Source of the DNA: Brachionus manjavacas | Taxonomy: Eukaryota; Rotifera; Eurotatoria; Ploima; Brachionidae | Assembly (NCBI GenBank): GCA_019054805.1 | Contig: JAHQIY010000038.1 | Span: 248,001 to 312,000 of the forward strand | Length of the DNA stretch: 64,000 nucleotides | Direction: 5' to 3' | Part shown: positions 1 to 12,144 of the stretch, piece by piece | How positions within the stretch are numbered: the stretch's first letter is position 1 | Layout of the letters: each line of letters begins with the position of its first letter | Notes under the pieces: generated by a model | What the model was told of the DNA's origin: nothing | What the model saw: only the letters and a program-made list of their open reading frames with translations | Database searches by the model: none | Program-made: the position numbers and the translations under genes

Positions 1-317
1 ATAATCTAAAAACAATAATTTGATTACTTTATTTTTTTCTCTCTAATCTTATACATCACACTTGGGGTAATCTTTTTTACCTGCTCATGAATCTAAATTG
101 AAAAACTTTAAGTAAAATTAAAAAAAAAAAATTGCAAAAATTTAGAAATTCGAATTTAATCAAGAGATTGATCAATTAAAGTTCATTTTGTTTATTTATT
201 AGTACGTGCATCTGCTAATTTCTATTAAAAAGAGCTCTAAAATTAGTTTTTGAGAATTAATAAATCTCGATAATTAAATGCTATGTTAATTAAATGTCTC
301 ATTATTACATTATAAAT
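1..317. other. A+T-rich intergenic DNA
   Basis: No open frame, splice pattern or repeat that I can support. It may contain the far 3' flank of the OSGIN-like gene. Confidence 0.5.
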
Positions 318-641
318 AAAGAACCCTACCGGTTTTCCATTTAATTTGTGCCCCCTTTTTTAAATTCCAAAATCAATAAAAATGCGACAAAAATTGTAAA
401 ATATAAAGGAAAATTTTTCTTAGAAAAACAAATTAAGAAAAAAAGTTATGTTAGATTTGCAAAGATATTTAAATTTTTTGTTCCAATTTGGTCAAAATGG
501 AAGAAACTTCTTCTTAAAATAATTTAAGAAGACAAACGGGAAAAAAAAGCTCTTAAACAATACCATTCTTGTCGCAATTTTTTCGATTTTGGAACTTAAA
601 AAAGGAGGCACAAATTCAATGGAAAACCGGTAAGGTTCTTT
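318..641. mobile_element. MITE-like element with ~70-bp terminal inverted repeats
   Basis: The first ~70 bases (from AAAGAACCCTACCGG at 318) match the reverse complement of the last ~70 bases (ending CCGGTAAGGTTCTTT at 641). They share an ordered series of blocks such as GGTTTTCCAT, TTTGTGCC and TTCCAAAATC at roughly 85% identity by eye. The ~180-base centre has no coding potential. Long TIRs, small size and an empty core are typical of a non-autonomous DNA transposon. I could not identify a target-site duplication, so the exact ends and superfamily are open. Confidence 0.65.
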
Positions 642-1095
642 GAAGATTTTTTTATAATTTAAATTTGTAAATTATTTAATGGTTTTTAGTTAGATTCTGA
701 AGTAAATTTTTGTCAAAAAGTTTTTTTCAAGTGACTTATTTTAATCGGGAAATTAATTTTAGTCATCAAATTAATTTTTTTATTGATGTATTTTTAAATC
801 AAATAAAAAAATAAAAAAATTAAAAAAAATTTATTTATATTTAAAATACTAATAATTTAAATTACAGCTTTATTAAACCGCCATCAAACGATTAAAATTC
901 AAATAAAAATATACAATATGTGCTTACTCTTCACCTTTTAGGTGGCAAAATAATTTTTTATGAGAATATATAGCGACAAAAAAAATAAAATGAAAAAAAA
1001 AAAAAAAAACAAAACGAAACTAAAATTCCACTAAAATGACCTTTAGTACCTGATTTTTGAAAATCTACTTTTTATTAAACTAATAAATTAGATAA
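642..1095. other. A+T-rich 3' flank of OSGIN-like gene
   Basis: Homopolymer-rich DNA downstream of the minus-strand OSGIN-like gene. No further gene seen. Confidence 0.4.
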
Positions 1096-2898
1096 CTAAT
1101 GTTGCATGCATATCTCTTCTTTTTTGGAATTGAGGTTTTTCCAAATTGACGAAGTGATGGCTAGCGCTCCACCGGTACCAAAGCGAACAAAGTTATCGCC
1201 AATAAGCGGTCCCATAGCATACAAATTTTTGAACCTGCTCGACTCGTGTGTACATTCGTCAATGGAAATGGGGTTTTCTTTGGTATTGAGCGATCGTTGA
1301 GGATCAACCGCCAATTGACTGTGTACATAGGATGGCAAAAAACTCAAATCAGGTGAATAGCCGATAAGAACACATGCATAGCTGACTTTGATCTCAATTT
1401 CACTCGGAGCTGATAAAGACCTTGAAATTTTGTCTATCTCTTCATCGCTCGAGAGCCTTGCCAAACTTTGGCCATCATTCTCAAACATTAGACCATCAAC
1501 ATTCTGGTCTCTTGTGCTGGACAAAACACAAGTTCTTTTCGAAGTAAAGCTCTTTATTTCATGTTCGTCATAGAGAACATAACTTTGGTTCAAATCAGTG
1601 GCATTGTGGCAATTTTTCGAATTCAACATTTGCTCATAGACCTTGTGGTATTCGGGATAAATTTTTTTGGGCAACTTGTTAAATATCAAATTTGGATCAA
1701 AGACTGATTTTTTGATCACATGCACAATGCGGATGTGGTACTTTTTGGCCAGCAAAATGGCATCGGCTGCACTCAGTCCCGAGCCCACAATCAGCAAAGG
1801 CTCCTTTTGCAAGCGAGCCAAATCTTCTTTTATTTTGTCCTCCAGCTCTCTTATTGAACTCAGAATGTACCTGTGACTTTCACCTTTTACATTTAGCCTA
1901 TTGTGTATGTCACAAGCGCCGATCGCGAGCACCAAGTGTTTGCAGTAGTACTTGAACTCCATTAGATCGCCCTTGTGAGTGAGCGATGAAGCTTTTTTGC
2001 GGTCACGCTTATCAATCATTCCTGTCACTTCCCACAAACACTCCAAATTGGACGCATTCTGAAGCGATTGAACAGAATTGCAGGGTATTATGGAACAAGT
2101 GGTGTGCGAGTTGTCCGCCGAATTGAGCACCAGTTTGCTGCAGCAAACTCGCCGCACATTGGTCACAGTGGCGCTATTCAGCAGGTATTTATCCAGATTC
2201 TTCTGCTTCACATAGTCACGGTAATAATTTCTGACATCGTGCATTGAGGCTCTGGACTCTTCGGCACTCAGAGGCCGTGGAATGAGCATTTTCGGCGTGC
2301 TTTTGCGAAAAACATTGGCGTTCATGAGCGAATTGTCCTCGGAAAAATTGGAATTTTTCGAGCTAAAAACCAGGCCCGCATTTACGCTGGACGGGCTTTT
2401 GTTTTGCTTTTTCCAATCAGAGTAGACAAGCTCTGGAAGCTCCATCCATCTAGAAGGACTAATTGTCAACTGGGAGCCGTCCAAATCATTCCATGAGCCG
2501 CCCGGACCCGCCGCCTTTCCAATGCAAACATGGTCTATCTCTTTATTCGGATCATACTTCCAGTTTAAGCACGACGGCAAGTCTAATCCAAGATCGGCAT
2601 CCGGATGCTTCAGCTTGTCATACAACAAAGCTATCGGATTGAATGAGCGTCCCTCGAGCCCATTGCTCAAATAGTCCAAGTCGTGCTCGACCAAAGACAA
2701 GTTGTTGTCCAAGTAGTTGAGTCTGGTCTGCAGAAATTCGTCTGAAATGGGATTTTTGTTGTAATAAGGCCAATGACCCGATAGAAAATATGACAAACAC
2801 AAACCGGATGGACCATTTCCGATGATTACCACATCTTTGTATCCCCCGATAGGCCTACTAGTATTTATTGTATTTATTATGGCCGCACAATTAGGCAT
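1096..2898 (-). CDS. OSGIN-like FAD-dependent oxidoreductase (oxidative stress-induced growth inhibitor family)
   Basis: Single-exon 600-aa protein. A dinucleotide-binding motif, VVIIGNGPSG, sits at residues 23-32, and a second Rossmann segment, LLIVGSGLSAADA, lies near residue 370. The segment GPGGSWNDLDG and the C-terminal YAMGPLIGDNFVRF fit the OSGIN1/OSGIN2 family, which resembles flavin monooxygenases. Mammalian OSGINs are stress-induced growth and apoptosis regulators; the role here is inferred only by family. The ATG at 2898 is the start. One upstream in-frame TTG exists but is not a plausible eukaryotic start. Absence of introns is unusual beside its intron-bearing neighbours and could reflect retroposition or intron loss. 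The family call is secure; the enzymatic substrate is unknown. Confidence 0.85.
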   Translation of the reverse strand: MPNCAAIINTINTSRPIGGYKDVVIIGNGPSGLCLSYFLSGHWPYYNKNPISDEFLQTRLNYLDNNLSLVEHDLDYLSNGLEGRSFNPIALLYDKLKHPDADLGLDLPSCLNWKYDPNKEIDHVCIGKAAGPGGSWNDLDGSQLTISPSRWMELPELVYSDWKKQNKSPSSVNAGLVFSSKNSNFSEDNSLMNANVFRKSTPKMLIPRPLSAEESRASMHDVRNYYRDYVKQKNLDKYLLNSATVTNVRRVCCSKLVLNSADNSHTTCSIIPCNSVQSLQNASNLECLWEVTGMIDKRDRKKASSLTHKGDLMEFKYYCKHLVLAIGACDIHNRLNVKGESHRYILSSIRELEDKIKEDLARLQKEPLLIVGSGLSAADAILLAKKYHIRIVHVIKKSVFDPNLIFNKLPKKIYPEYHKVYEQMLNSKNCHNATDLNQSYVLYDEHEIKSFTSKRTCVLSSTRDQNVDGLMFENDGQSLARLSSDEEIDKISRSLSAPSEIEIKVSYACVLIGYSPDLSFLPSYVHSQLAVDPQRSLNTKENPISIDECTHESSRFKNLYAMGPLIGDNFVRFGTGGALAITSSIWKNLNSKKEEICMQH

Positions 2899-4881
2899 CA
2901 AAAAAGACTTTTTGGGTTTTTTTTTTTTTTTGTTTAAACAAATTTATAAAATCTAAAATTAAAGTTTTTTTTTCTATTTAATAAATGGATATATTTCTAA
3001 AAATTTATCAACTTTAAAATCTTATCAACAAAAAATGCTTGAATAACAACAAAGAAACCTGTGAACAATTAAGTGTTCAAAGCGTGTCTTTACATCATTT
3101 CCATTAGCTACAAATAGTTCTTCTGAAAAGTATTATTACATTAGTAGATGGATCGGGAGAACGAGCTAACATTTAGTAATCTTTTGAAATCTACTGATTG
3201 ATTCTAGACATGAGACTGAGCACATGCGATCTAACTTTGAACATTCGGATTTTTAAAATAGCAATCTATCTCACATTTTTTTGAATTTAAATTAAATTTT
3301 CTTTTTTTTTTGTGCCGAATTTAAGTCTATTTATATGTTTCGATCTAGACCTTTAAATAGCTAATATTTACGCTTATTCAAATAGCCCTCCTACTTTGAA
3401 TAATGATGGAAATTTTTGAAAACGAATTTTGCTTTATCAGCCCAGAAACTATGCCAATAAAAGTTTTGGAAACTTCGAATTGCTTTGTCATGATTTAGCT
3501 TATAGATTATTTTACTTACGGTAATGTTTGTGCAAAATGCTTAAATCAACTGATTGTCAGTGTTTCTAAGAGAAACTTTCAAACAAAGGGTGGCATCATT
3601 TGCATTACATGAATTTCTTCAAATGCGGAGACTGATTACTCCTTTTTTTTGCAAATTGAACACTGGATAAAGTAAATAAGAAATTGTGTTGTTTTTGTTG
3701 AAGAACTTAACCATAGAAAAGATTATTATGGTTCTATTCAAATCTATATTATGAAATTCTTTTAATAAAATTTTTTGGATTTTAAATTTATTATAATTCA
3801 ATGTTGCAAACAGCTAGATATTAAATTGGAATTTAAATACTGTGATGAATTATATTTATAGTTAATCTAAATAGCGGTTAAATGAGTCAACATTTAATAA
3901 ACTAGAAAAATCATGACTAAGTGTTTTTAAAATTTAAAATAAAACATTTGCCTAGATCAACATTTTTTGATAACACAAGGTTTTTTCAGTATTTCTAACG
4001 CTTTTACATCATATTACAAAGCTAATAAAATAAATTTAAAAACCTAAACATAAATTATTTTTCCATGTGTTATTAAATGTGCTATACTTTTATCTTTAAA
4101 AAGTTCTAATAGTTTATAAAATTTACTTTTTGAGTTTTAAATTGTTTTAAATAAAAGTTATATTTGAATATGTTTGCTCAATTAAAGAAAAAGTTATATT
4201 TAAATTGCTACAAAGTTGAGCTAACAATAATCCATTTTTTTGGTGCTCAAAGTTATCCACATTTTTAAATCTGCGATGGAAATTATAAATTCAATAAACA
4301 ATATTAACCGAACAGTTTCATAATTCAGTCTTTCGTCTGTAATCACTCTTTGCTCTTCTTTACTTTGAATAATTCTAGAATGGAGAAATCGGTATAAAAC
4401 ACTTCTTTTTTCTATTTTCATTATAATGTAAAATTTCATTAAACTAAATGTTTAAAAAAATCATTTTTATTCAATTGACAATAATTAATATCTACCCATT
4501 TTACTCCATTTTTAATTTATAATTTAAAAAAAATTATTCTGAAAAAAGTTTAAAAAAAAAACTGATTGTTTGGTTGCCAATTCTAATTTAAAAAAAGATA
4601 TGGTTTAATTTTTTGTGTTTGAATTACAAAATGTATCCAATGTTGAATTAACATTGAAAAAGTGCGATGTTTCAAGTGCGATTTTTTTCAGTTTCAAAAA
4701 ACAAATAATTTTAAGTTAATATTGCAAAGATGAAAAACTTGTTTTTTTTTTATAAATTTTGATTTAAACTACTTACGCTCTGTTTTCCATTTTTCATTAA
4801 TTAAGTATTTGTTAAAATGCACCAAATGAAAGTAAATTGTCACTAAAGTCAAAATTTTATAAGAAAAAAACTTAGTTTTTC
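2899..4881. other. Intergenic region with no recognised gene
   Basis: Contains the presumed OSGIN-like promoter. A slightly less A+T-rich stretch lies at about 3050-3260, but I see no exon chain with credible splice sites. The short open frames here look like chance. Confidence 0.45.
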
Positions 4882-5530
4882 GGGTCTAGTCGCTTAGGTA
4901 ACCTATGGTTCACCTGTTACTGGAACAATTCTTCTTCTCAGGTTTTATGAACTATTAGTTGACCTTATCCAAAATTTGTTCACCTATTTTGAAATTTCTT
5001 CATCTATTTAAAAAAAAACTAATGTAATGATAAAAAATAAAGAAAAATTATTACATAGAAAATTTAAAGCTGGGCGGAGTAGGTTAATTTTGCGAAGTAG
5101 ATGAATCTATGTTCCCCAAAGTCAAACACTTAAAGGGTGAAAAATTAATTTTAATTTTCTTTAATTTTTATTGTTTATGCTGAAAGGCAAAGATTAAGAA
5201 GAGAGTTGAACTTGGGTTTGAGATTGTTGAAAGTGTAATATAAAATCAACCAAATGCTACTAAAAAGCTCCTTCAAATTAAAAAAAAAAAACAAAAAAAT
5301 ATTAACTTTAATTGTTTTTTTTTATATCAGTTTCGAAAATTAGAAATTCTATTAAATAGATTTATTGAATTTGTTCACATAATCTAAAAATTGTTCACCT
5401 AACTCTATTTTGGTTCACCCTAATTCTATTTTGAGCAAAAAAAATTTGGTAAACCAATAGTTCACAGAACCTGAGATCAAGAATTTTTCGGATAATAAGT
5501 CAACTATGGTTCACCTAACCGACTAGACCT
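4882..5530. mobile_element. Non-autonomous DNA transposon (~650 bp) with ~85-bp TIRs and possible 7-bp TSD
   Basis: The left end (GGGTCTAGTCGCTTAGG at 4882) matches the reverse complement of the right end (CCGACTAGACC ending near 5529). Further matched blocks run inward, including a CTCAGGTT..TGAACTATT block and AATTCTT. The heptamer GTTTTTC lies immediately outside both ends (4875-4881 and 5532-5538), compatible with a 7-8-bp target duplication of hAT type. The interior repeats several TTCACC(T/C) motifs and has no open frame. Superfamily assignment is tentative. Confidence 0.7.
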
Positions 5531-7163
5531 TGTTTTTCAGCTATTTAATATAAATTTTAATCTAAGTGAATTATTTATCTTTTTTTTCTTATCTTATTTA
5601 AGTTTATTTTTAATTTTTTTTATATATTTTTGTTCTGAAGTAGCATTAGCCCGGTACAAATGAACAAATAAGTAAAAAAATTTTTTGAAAGTTAAAAAAA
5701 GAATTTTCAATATTTATTTCAAATTTCTAAATAAAAATTAAACTCATTCGCAAAAAGTGTGATAGATCGTAAGCTATGGACAAGATACTGGTTATTTTTC
5801 ATCTACTTTTAGAAATATCTTGCTTATACTTAAAATTCTTAGATAACGAACTAATTACAAATTTTATTTGAAGCTGAAAAAATTTTTCACATTTTTTTTG
5901 GTAAAAATTTATGTATTTAACTTAGTCTTTATATGACAAAAAGAATAAAGGTTTAACAATCATTTATTCTTTTGATTCTTCTTGTAGCTTTTAAATGATA
6001 TCAATTTTTAAAATTTCTCATTTCTCAAAACAAATTCTCTCAAACCTTCTTCATTCTGATTTTTATTTTGTCTCTTAAAAAATAAATTCTATTCGTATTT
6101 AAAATTTTTGAAACTAAATTTAAATTAATTTAGCAAGCTCTTTTGTCAACATAATCTTCCAAAAATCAACAATACAAAATGGAAAAATATGGTATTAAGT
6201 GGCAAGTTCCATAAGAGAATTTATTTAAAACTTGAAAATCAAGCCATCTTCTTAAATTAAATTAAATTTAACTAAGATAAAATTTGAAAATTTTCTGATT
6301 TTTTTTGGAAATTTTGGCTCAGCTTCTAATTTTGTTGGAAAAAAAATTTGACCTGCTGGTCCCAAATTGTTCAACCGCAGCTGAATTTATAATTTAAAAT
6401 CAAAGACTAAAATCACACATCTTTATTTGAAAAAATTATAAAAGATTTAATATTTATCATATGTTTTATTTAAAATTTTTCTAAATAGTAAAATTTGATT
6501 GTTTATATACTTATAAAAATCAACAATTTAATATGTTTTTAATGTTTTCAAAATTAATTACAATTAAAATATTGCAAGTAGGTGAATGAAGAAAAATAGA
6601 CTTTGTCTTTAAGTTACTAAATTGGGTTTGAACGCTTGAAAAGACAAAAATGAATTTAAGCAATGAGTAGGTTGAGCAGAAAATAATAATTAGACGTTAG
6701 GTCTGAATCTGGATCTGGTGAATGTGATTAGATTCTCAATAAGAAAAAATCAATTTGAAAATTTGATACGCAAAGCGATTTTGGTCTCAAGTAACTTTTT
6801 AATTAAAAAATGTACAGCCTATAGTTCAAAATTATTAATTGTTTTTATAGAAAAAAAAAAACTAAAAAAACGATGCTTAAAATTTAATTCAAAGAGTTGG
6901 CGAATTATTGCACGGTCATTAATTTATTAAAAATTTGAAGAAATAATTTTTTCAAATTATTGGTTTAATTTTTCTCATTATCTAAAAATTAGAAAATTTG
7001 AATAGTTTCTTTACTTTTTTTTTTAAATTAATAGTAAAATAAAGAAAAAAATTATAATATAAAATTTTATTTATTGTTTTCTTCATAAAATAGAAAAAAA
7101 GCTATCATTAAAGTTAATGGATTTTTAAAATACAACAAAATATATAATTTCTGGACTAAACAA
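5531..7163. other. Intergenic region with no recognised gene
   Basis: Very A+T-rich. The longest open frame (about 70 codons near 6720-6930) is lysine/isoleucine-rich and has no family signature. Nothing supported here. Confidence 0.45.
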
Positions 7164-8378
7164 TTAATTATACCATCTGCAATAACAAGAATCTTTTGGA
7201 CATTTTTTATACGGACTAATACAATTTTCATAGCAATCTTTACAAGTCAGTTTCGAGTTTCCGATCAGTAAGCACAACGGAATACCATTAAACTCATTTG
7301 GATCATCGTCTTTCGGAAGCTTTGCCGCCATTTTAGGATCAATTTTTTCACAGTGAAAAAATGGATTTTTATTTATTTTTTTCGTGGAAATTGTTGTTTT
7401 CACGGTGGAAGGTTTTGTAGTAGTTGTTCTCGACATCCTTGTCGAAATCTGTGTTGTTGAAGTAATGGTTTTGTGAGAAGGTCTAGTGGTAAAAAATAAA
7501 GGAGAACTGGTCGCAGACTGTCCAGCAAATGACCTTATTTCAATATCGGCACAGTTGTAAAATTCTTCTTGAGGTCCAAATCCAATGCCACTTGTTCCAT
7601 TAGGCAGGCTACCCTGTTTTATACTCATAATTTACATTGATCTTTATTTTATTGAAAAAAAATCCTACCCAGCTGTTACCAGCTCTGTATTTCCATTGAA
7701 ATACACAATGAGAGCATATTAAGTCAAAAGGTAATTTTACACTTTAAATAAATCAAACACTTTTTAGATAAATAAACAGAATAATTTTACTTCAGATTTA
7801 TTTCGTCTTCGCCAGTTCTAACTGGATAGGATGTACCATGTCCAACTATTTCAAGTAAATTTTCGTCCAAACATTCTTTTGTTACTTCGATGAATTTATT
7901 AACTGCCGGACACAATCTGAACTCCATATTTCCTTGATGATTGGCGCTAAGCTAAAAAGCAGATGTAAAAATTACTGATTTGGATATCTTTTTGTACCAT
8001 ACCCTAACACGAACATTCATAATGCTTCCTTTGACATAGCTTTTAACAATAGTACCAGTTGCATATTTGCCTAGTGAAAGTAAATGCACATATTTCCTAA
8101 ACAAAAGTTTTTTATAATTTACCGCCTGCTTCATGCACTCTGGGACCACTATAACTGTCTCCGCACACTCCACATTTGCCATCATTGGTAGCGTGCTGCA
8201 TGCCAGCTCCTCCGCAGTTCAGTTCATTGTCATTATAGTTTATGGGCGTATTGAATCCGAAACGCCAAGCGGCATTTCTGGCAGCGGGTACTTCAAGTCT
8301 ACCATGGGAAAAACAAATATTGACCAGGCTCAATAAACAAACTTTAAAGAGCAGCAAATTCAGAAATCGAAAAAGCAT
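7164..8378 (-). CDS. Secreted AA15-type lytic polysaccharide monooxygenase with Ser/Thr linker and Cys-rich C-terminal tail
   Basis: Five exons (8378-8123, 8070-8003, 7951-7791, 7741-7669, 7613-7164), all with GT..AG introns of 49-52 bases, give 335 aa. A signal peptide (1-24) ends just before His25, the N-terminal copper-brace histidine. The second brace histidine is His113 in LSANHQGNMEF. Family landmarks follow: NCGGAG, CGVCGDSY, the exon junction giving CSHCVFQWKYRAGNSW|GS, then GPQEEFYNCADI (residues 199-210). AA15 enzymes oxidatively cleave chitin and/or cellulose outside the cell. Residues ~215-265 are a Thr/Ser-rich linker. The last ~70 residues hold a Cys-rich module ending CPKDSCYCRWYN, perhaps a carbohydrate-binding domain, which I do not recognise. 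The catalytic core is a confident call; the substrate is not. Confidence 0.9.
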
Positions 8379-9160
8379 TCTTGATTTTGTTGTAGACTTT
8401 TAAAATTTTAGAAATTGAGCTTCTATAATTCAAGAATTTGTTTTTTTCTAGTCTGCTCTAAGTTGACAATCGAATGTTGATTTTTGTCTTTTAAAGATTT
8501 GTAAGCTAAATGTAAATTTATCAAATACTCAGAATTTTCGCTTCTTAGTAAGTAAGGTCACTAAAGCCAACATTGGCATGCAAATATTTTTATTTGATAT
8601 TTTTCAAGCCATTACTTGAAATTAATATTTAAGAATAAATAAGCCTGTGAAATTTGAGATTTGGAATCAGCGGTTTTTGTTTTGTTTTATTGTTCAAAGT
8701 AAATAAGTTTAAAATTTTGCAAAAAAAAAAGTCAACAAAATTCCATCAAAAGAAATTGCGTAAGTTGTTTTGAATGTAAAATTAACCAAAATTGAATTTA
8801 AATATTTAACTTTTCAATTTTGAAAACCAAATATAGACAACTTATTGTAACTGGAAGCTTTAAGCTAACATTGAATTTGAATTTAAAAATGTTTAAAAAT
8901 TTGGAACGATTTTCTCAATACTTTGAATAAAATTTTTCAATTTGCTTGTTAACTGATAATTCACAGAAAACAAGGTTTTAAAATTTTTCTAAAAAATTTT
9001 CTGAAAAATTCAAAATAAAACTATCCATTTTGTATTTTTTTAAAAAACCAGATTTTTAAAATTAAATCGATTCAATTTAATTGATCTTATTGTTAAACAA
9101 AAAAAAAATTGAAAAACTCAAATTATTTAATTTATTAAATGCATAAAATATTTGATTGAT
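8379..9160. other. Intergenic DNA between LPMO and PDIA4-like genes
   Basis: Contains the LPMO promoter and the 3' flank of the PDIA4-like gene. No other gene or repeat seen. Confidence 0.45.
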
Positions 9161-12144
9161 CTAAAGTTCTAATTTATCATTTTTTTTCATATCCAAAATT
9201 TTGATGTTTTCTTCAACAAAATCTATCATTTCTTGAAATTTTCCGCCATTCTGATTCCGAATTGGATTGTTTTTATTGAGAGATGAAATAAAATAAAGAC
9301 TTGATGGCTTTGGATATGCACCGAAAATTTCGGGAAGATCGTTCAAAAAAACGTTTATCTTGGCAAATGCCAAATCTTTGTTCTTAGAATATTTGCTTGC
9401 CAATTTGGCCAAGTTCTTTTCAAAGCTAGAATCATTCTCGTGTCCAACGAGACCCAGAATAACATGCTTATTTGAAGATTTCAAAAAAGTCTCAATAGTC
9501 TTTCCGACTAGTTTCTTGAGGTTTTTATTGTTGTCTTTGGGAATGGCCTCGGATTTTGTGTACGGCACCAATTTTCCCCCTACGAAATCTTCCACAAATT
9601 CCAGTACTCTTTCTTCTTCAAAAGAATCCGAGTCTTCATCAAAAATAAAAAATTTCGATTTTTCATTTATGCAAACTATGCTCGTTTCACTTTGAGATTC
9701 TTCCAAGTGGAATTTCTTTGAAATGCTTTTATTTAATAAAAAAGAATTTATGTACCAAGATTACTTTAATTAGATCAAAATTTTCAGTTTCGTTGGCTAA
9801 CGCAAATTGAATTTGTTTGAACCTTTTGGCAATCAAAGCAACTTTGTCTCTGATAAAGACAATATCTTGAAGAAAAAAATGACTTTTTATTTAACTCAAT
9901 TGATGAATGCTTACGGGATTTTAGTTCTTGGTCAACATCGTAAAACACATAGCATGATGGTCTAATTTGGTCATAAACTAATGGTATATTTTTAGGACTC
10001 AGATGACCGACTAGAGGAGTCGAAGTCTTAAAAACAAACTCTTCCAAGTCTTCAACACTAAAATTTTTTTTGTTAAAGACAGCAAATCTGGGTTCGCTTT
10101 TGCAAACTGCCAAGTCATGGTAGAATACCATTACACTCGATTGCTTTATTTTATCACTTTTTATAAATTTCAAAAATTGTTGCCTGTCAAAAGTATGAAA
10201 CAATTTAGCGTCTTCGGAATATTTTGATGCAAATTGATTGTAAACTTCAAAACTCTTGTCTTTTTGCTCATCAAAAAATCCAAGTACATGGATATCTGCT
10301 GGACTATTGACTTTGGCCATCAATGCGTTGAAGCTTTTAATTTCAATTGAGCCAGCTGACTGCAATTTTTTCATGGTGTTTACGATATCTTAAATTTATC
10401 ATAAATTAAAAAAATATTTAGTAAGATGGCCTACTAGGTGAGTGGGAGACCAATTTTTTAATATTACTTTAAGTATTTATTTTATTGTAAGGAAGGAAAC
10501 GAAAAGAAAAAAGGATGAATTTTATGCAATTTACATAAATAAAGAATACATTATATTTTTTTGGTTCAACTTTGCCAAAAAAATTAAATTAATTTAAGTG
10601 ACTTCTTTTCAATATGTAAGTAATTTGGTCGAATTTTGAACTTTTTATTTAGAATGGAAATTTACCTTAAAGAATCTCAACTCGTTTTAAATTGAAAGAG
10701 CTTTGGCTCGGTCCGGACAAACAAATTTAAAGAATTTACCTTCAGCATCACTTTTGATAAAAAAAAAGAATTATGTTTTAAAAATCCCCGTTATCTCTTC
10801 AAATTAAAGTTTTTTTTTTTTAAAAACAATAAATGACATTTATAGTAAAAAAAATGACCAAAATCAAAATCCATTCTTTTAAATATGGCAACTTATTTTT
10901 TTAGCTTAAATCAAGATTCATTTGCGATATATTATTTTATTTTGTATTATCAATATAAACTTTTTCAAATTTTTGAGAAAAATTTAAAGCCTTATTTCTT
11001 GTGAATAATCATTCAGATATATTTTACAGATTTTTAAGATTGACTTTTTGGTTCTAAATTTTAGACTAAAAATTAATTTTAATTCAAAGAATTTTTGCTA
11101 ACTATTTTTTTGAAAATAAAATTATTGGCATATTTAATTAATTTTAGAAGATTTTTTAAATCATTCTTGGCTATGATTTACTTTGTGGTCCTAGGATTTC
11201 AATAAATCTAATTTTGGTCTAAAAAATTTAACAATTATGCAGTTGAGTGGGAAAAATAATGATTTTAAATAAAAAAAGTTTCCACACAAAAAATTTTAAT
11301 TACCATAAACTTCTCTTCCTCCTTTATAATCGTAATGACGGCCTTTTCTGAAGACCAACAAGGTCGGATAACCACTTATTTGATACTTTTCACTGAGTTC
11401 GATTTCGATTGTTGCATCTACTTTTGCCAATGGTATTGGATTTTCTATTTCTGATAAAATTTTTGCGGCTTTTTCATAATTTGGAGCCAAGCGGACACAA
11501 TGACCACAGCTAAAAAAATATCACTTTTTATCAAAGTAAGACTTCATTTTATTTTTACTTTGGAGAATAAAATTCAACCAGTGAAATATCAAATTTTTGA
11601 ACCCATTCGGTAAAATTAGTGCTAGCTAAAACATTAACTTTGGACACAGGAGGCTTCCATTTATTGCTAGCTTCCGGAACTAAATAGTCAATTATGTCTT
11701 TTGCTTCCATCCTGGGACCATCATAATCAAAAGCTTGGCCATTTCTAAATATTTTTAAAGTTGGATATCCCTGAATTTGGAATCTTGCTGCCAATTCGCT
11801 TTCAACAGTCGCATCCACTTTAGCCAAAGTAATTTTTTTATCACTTTTAATTGAGTCATCTTCTTTCAAAAGTTTAGCAGCCTCGTGATAATAAGGCTTC
11901 ATGTTTGTACAGTGGCCACACCATGGAGCGTAGAAAAATACTAAGTTTGAAAATTTTTTATTAAATCTAAAAGATTTGAATTTTAATTTAACTTACCAAC
12001 AGTGAAATCATTCTCTACCAGAAATTGGTCAAAATTTTGAGAATTGAGCACATACACAAAATCGTCCTGTTCAGCATCATTTGCAGATGAAACAATAAAC
12101 AAACTTACGATTACTAAAATGATTTTTACTTTACATAAATTCAT
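9161..12144 (-). CDS. Protein disulfide isomerase A4-like (ERp72), third thioredoxin domain lacking CGHC
   Basis: Six exons (12144-11997, 11940-11559, 11509-11304, 10388-9915, 9865-9765, 9715-9161) join in frame to 621 aa, close to vertebrate ERp72. Signal peptide 1-21. The first thioredoxin domain carries APWCGHC (Cys57/Cys60). The second carries SPNCGHC (Cys178/Cys181), with the usual Trp replaced. Non-catalytic b-type domains follow ([21 protein letters not shown] and on). The last domain keeps the family landmarks VVGKT-like [15 protein letters not shown] and an NPIR..GG segment, but ILGLVGHEN replaces the CxxC motif. The C-terminal KLEL is an ER-retrieval signal. The role is oxidative folding in the ER lumen, with two instead of three active sites. 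The 915-bp intron 10389-11303 is much longer than its neighbours. Confidence 0.88.
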
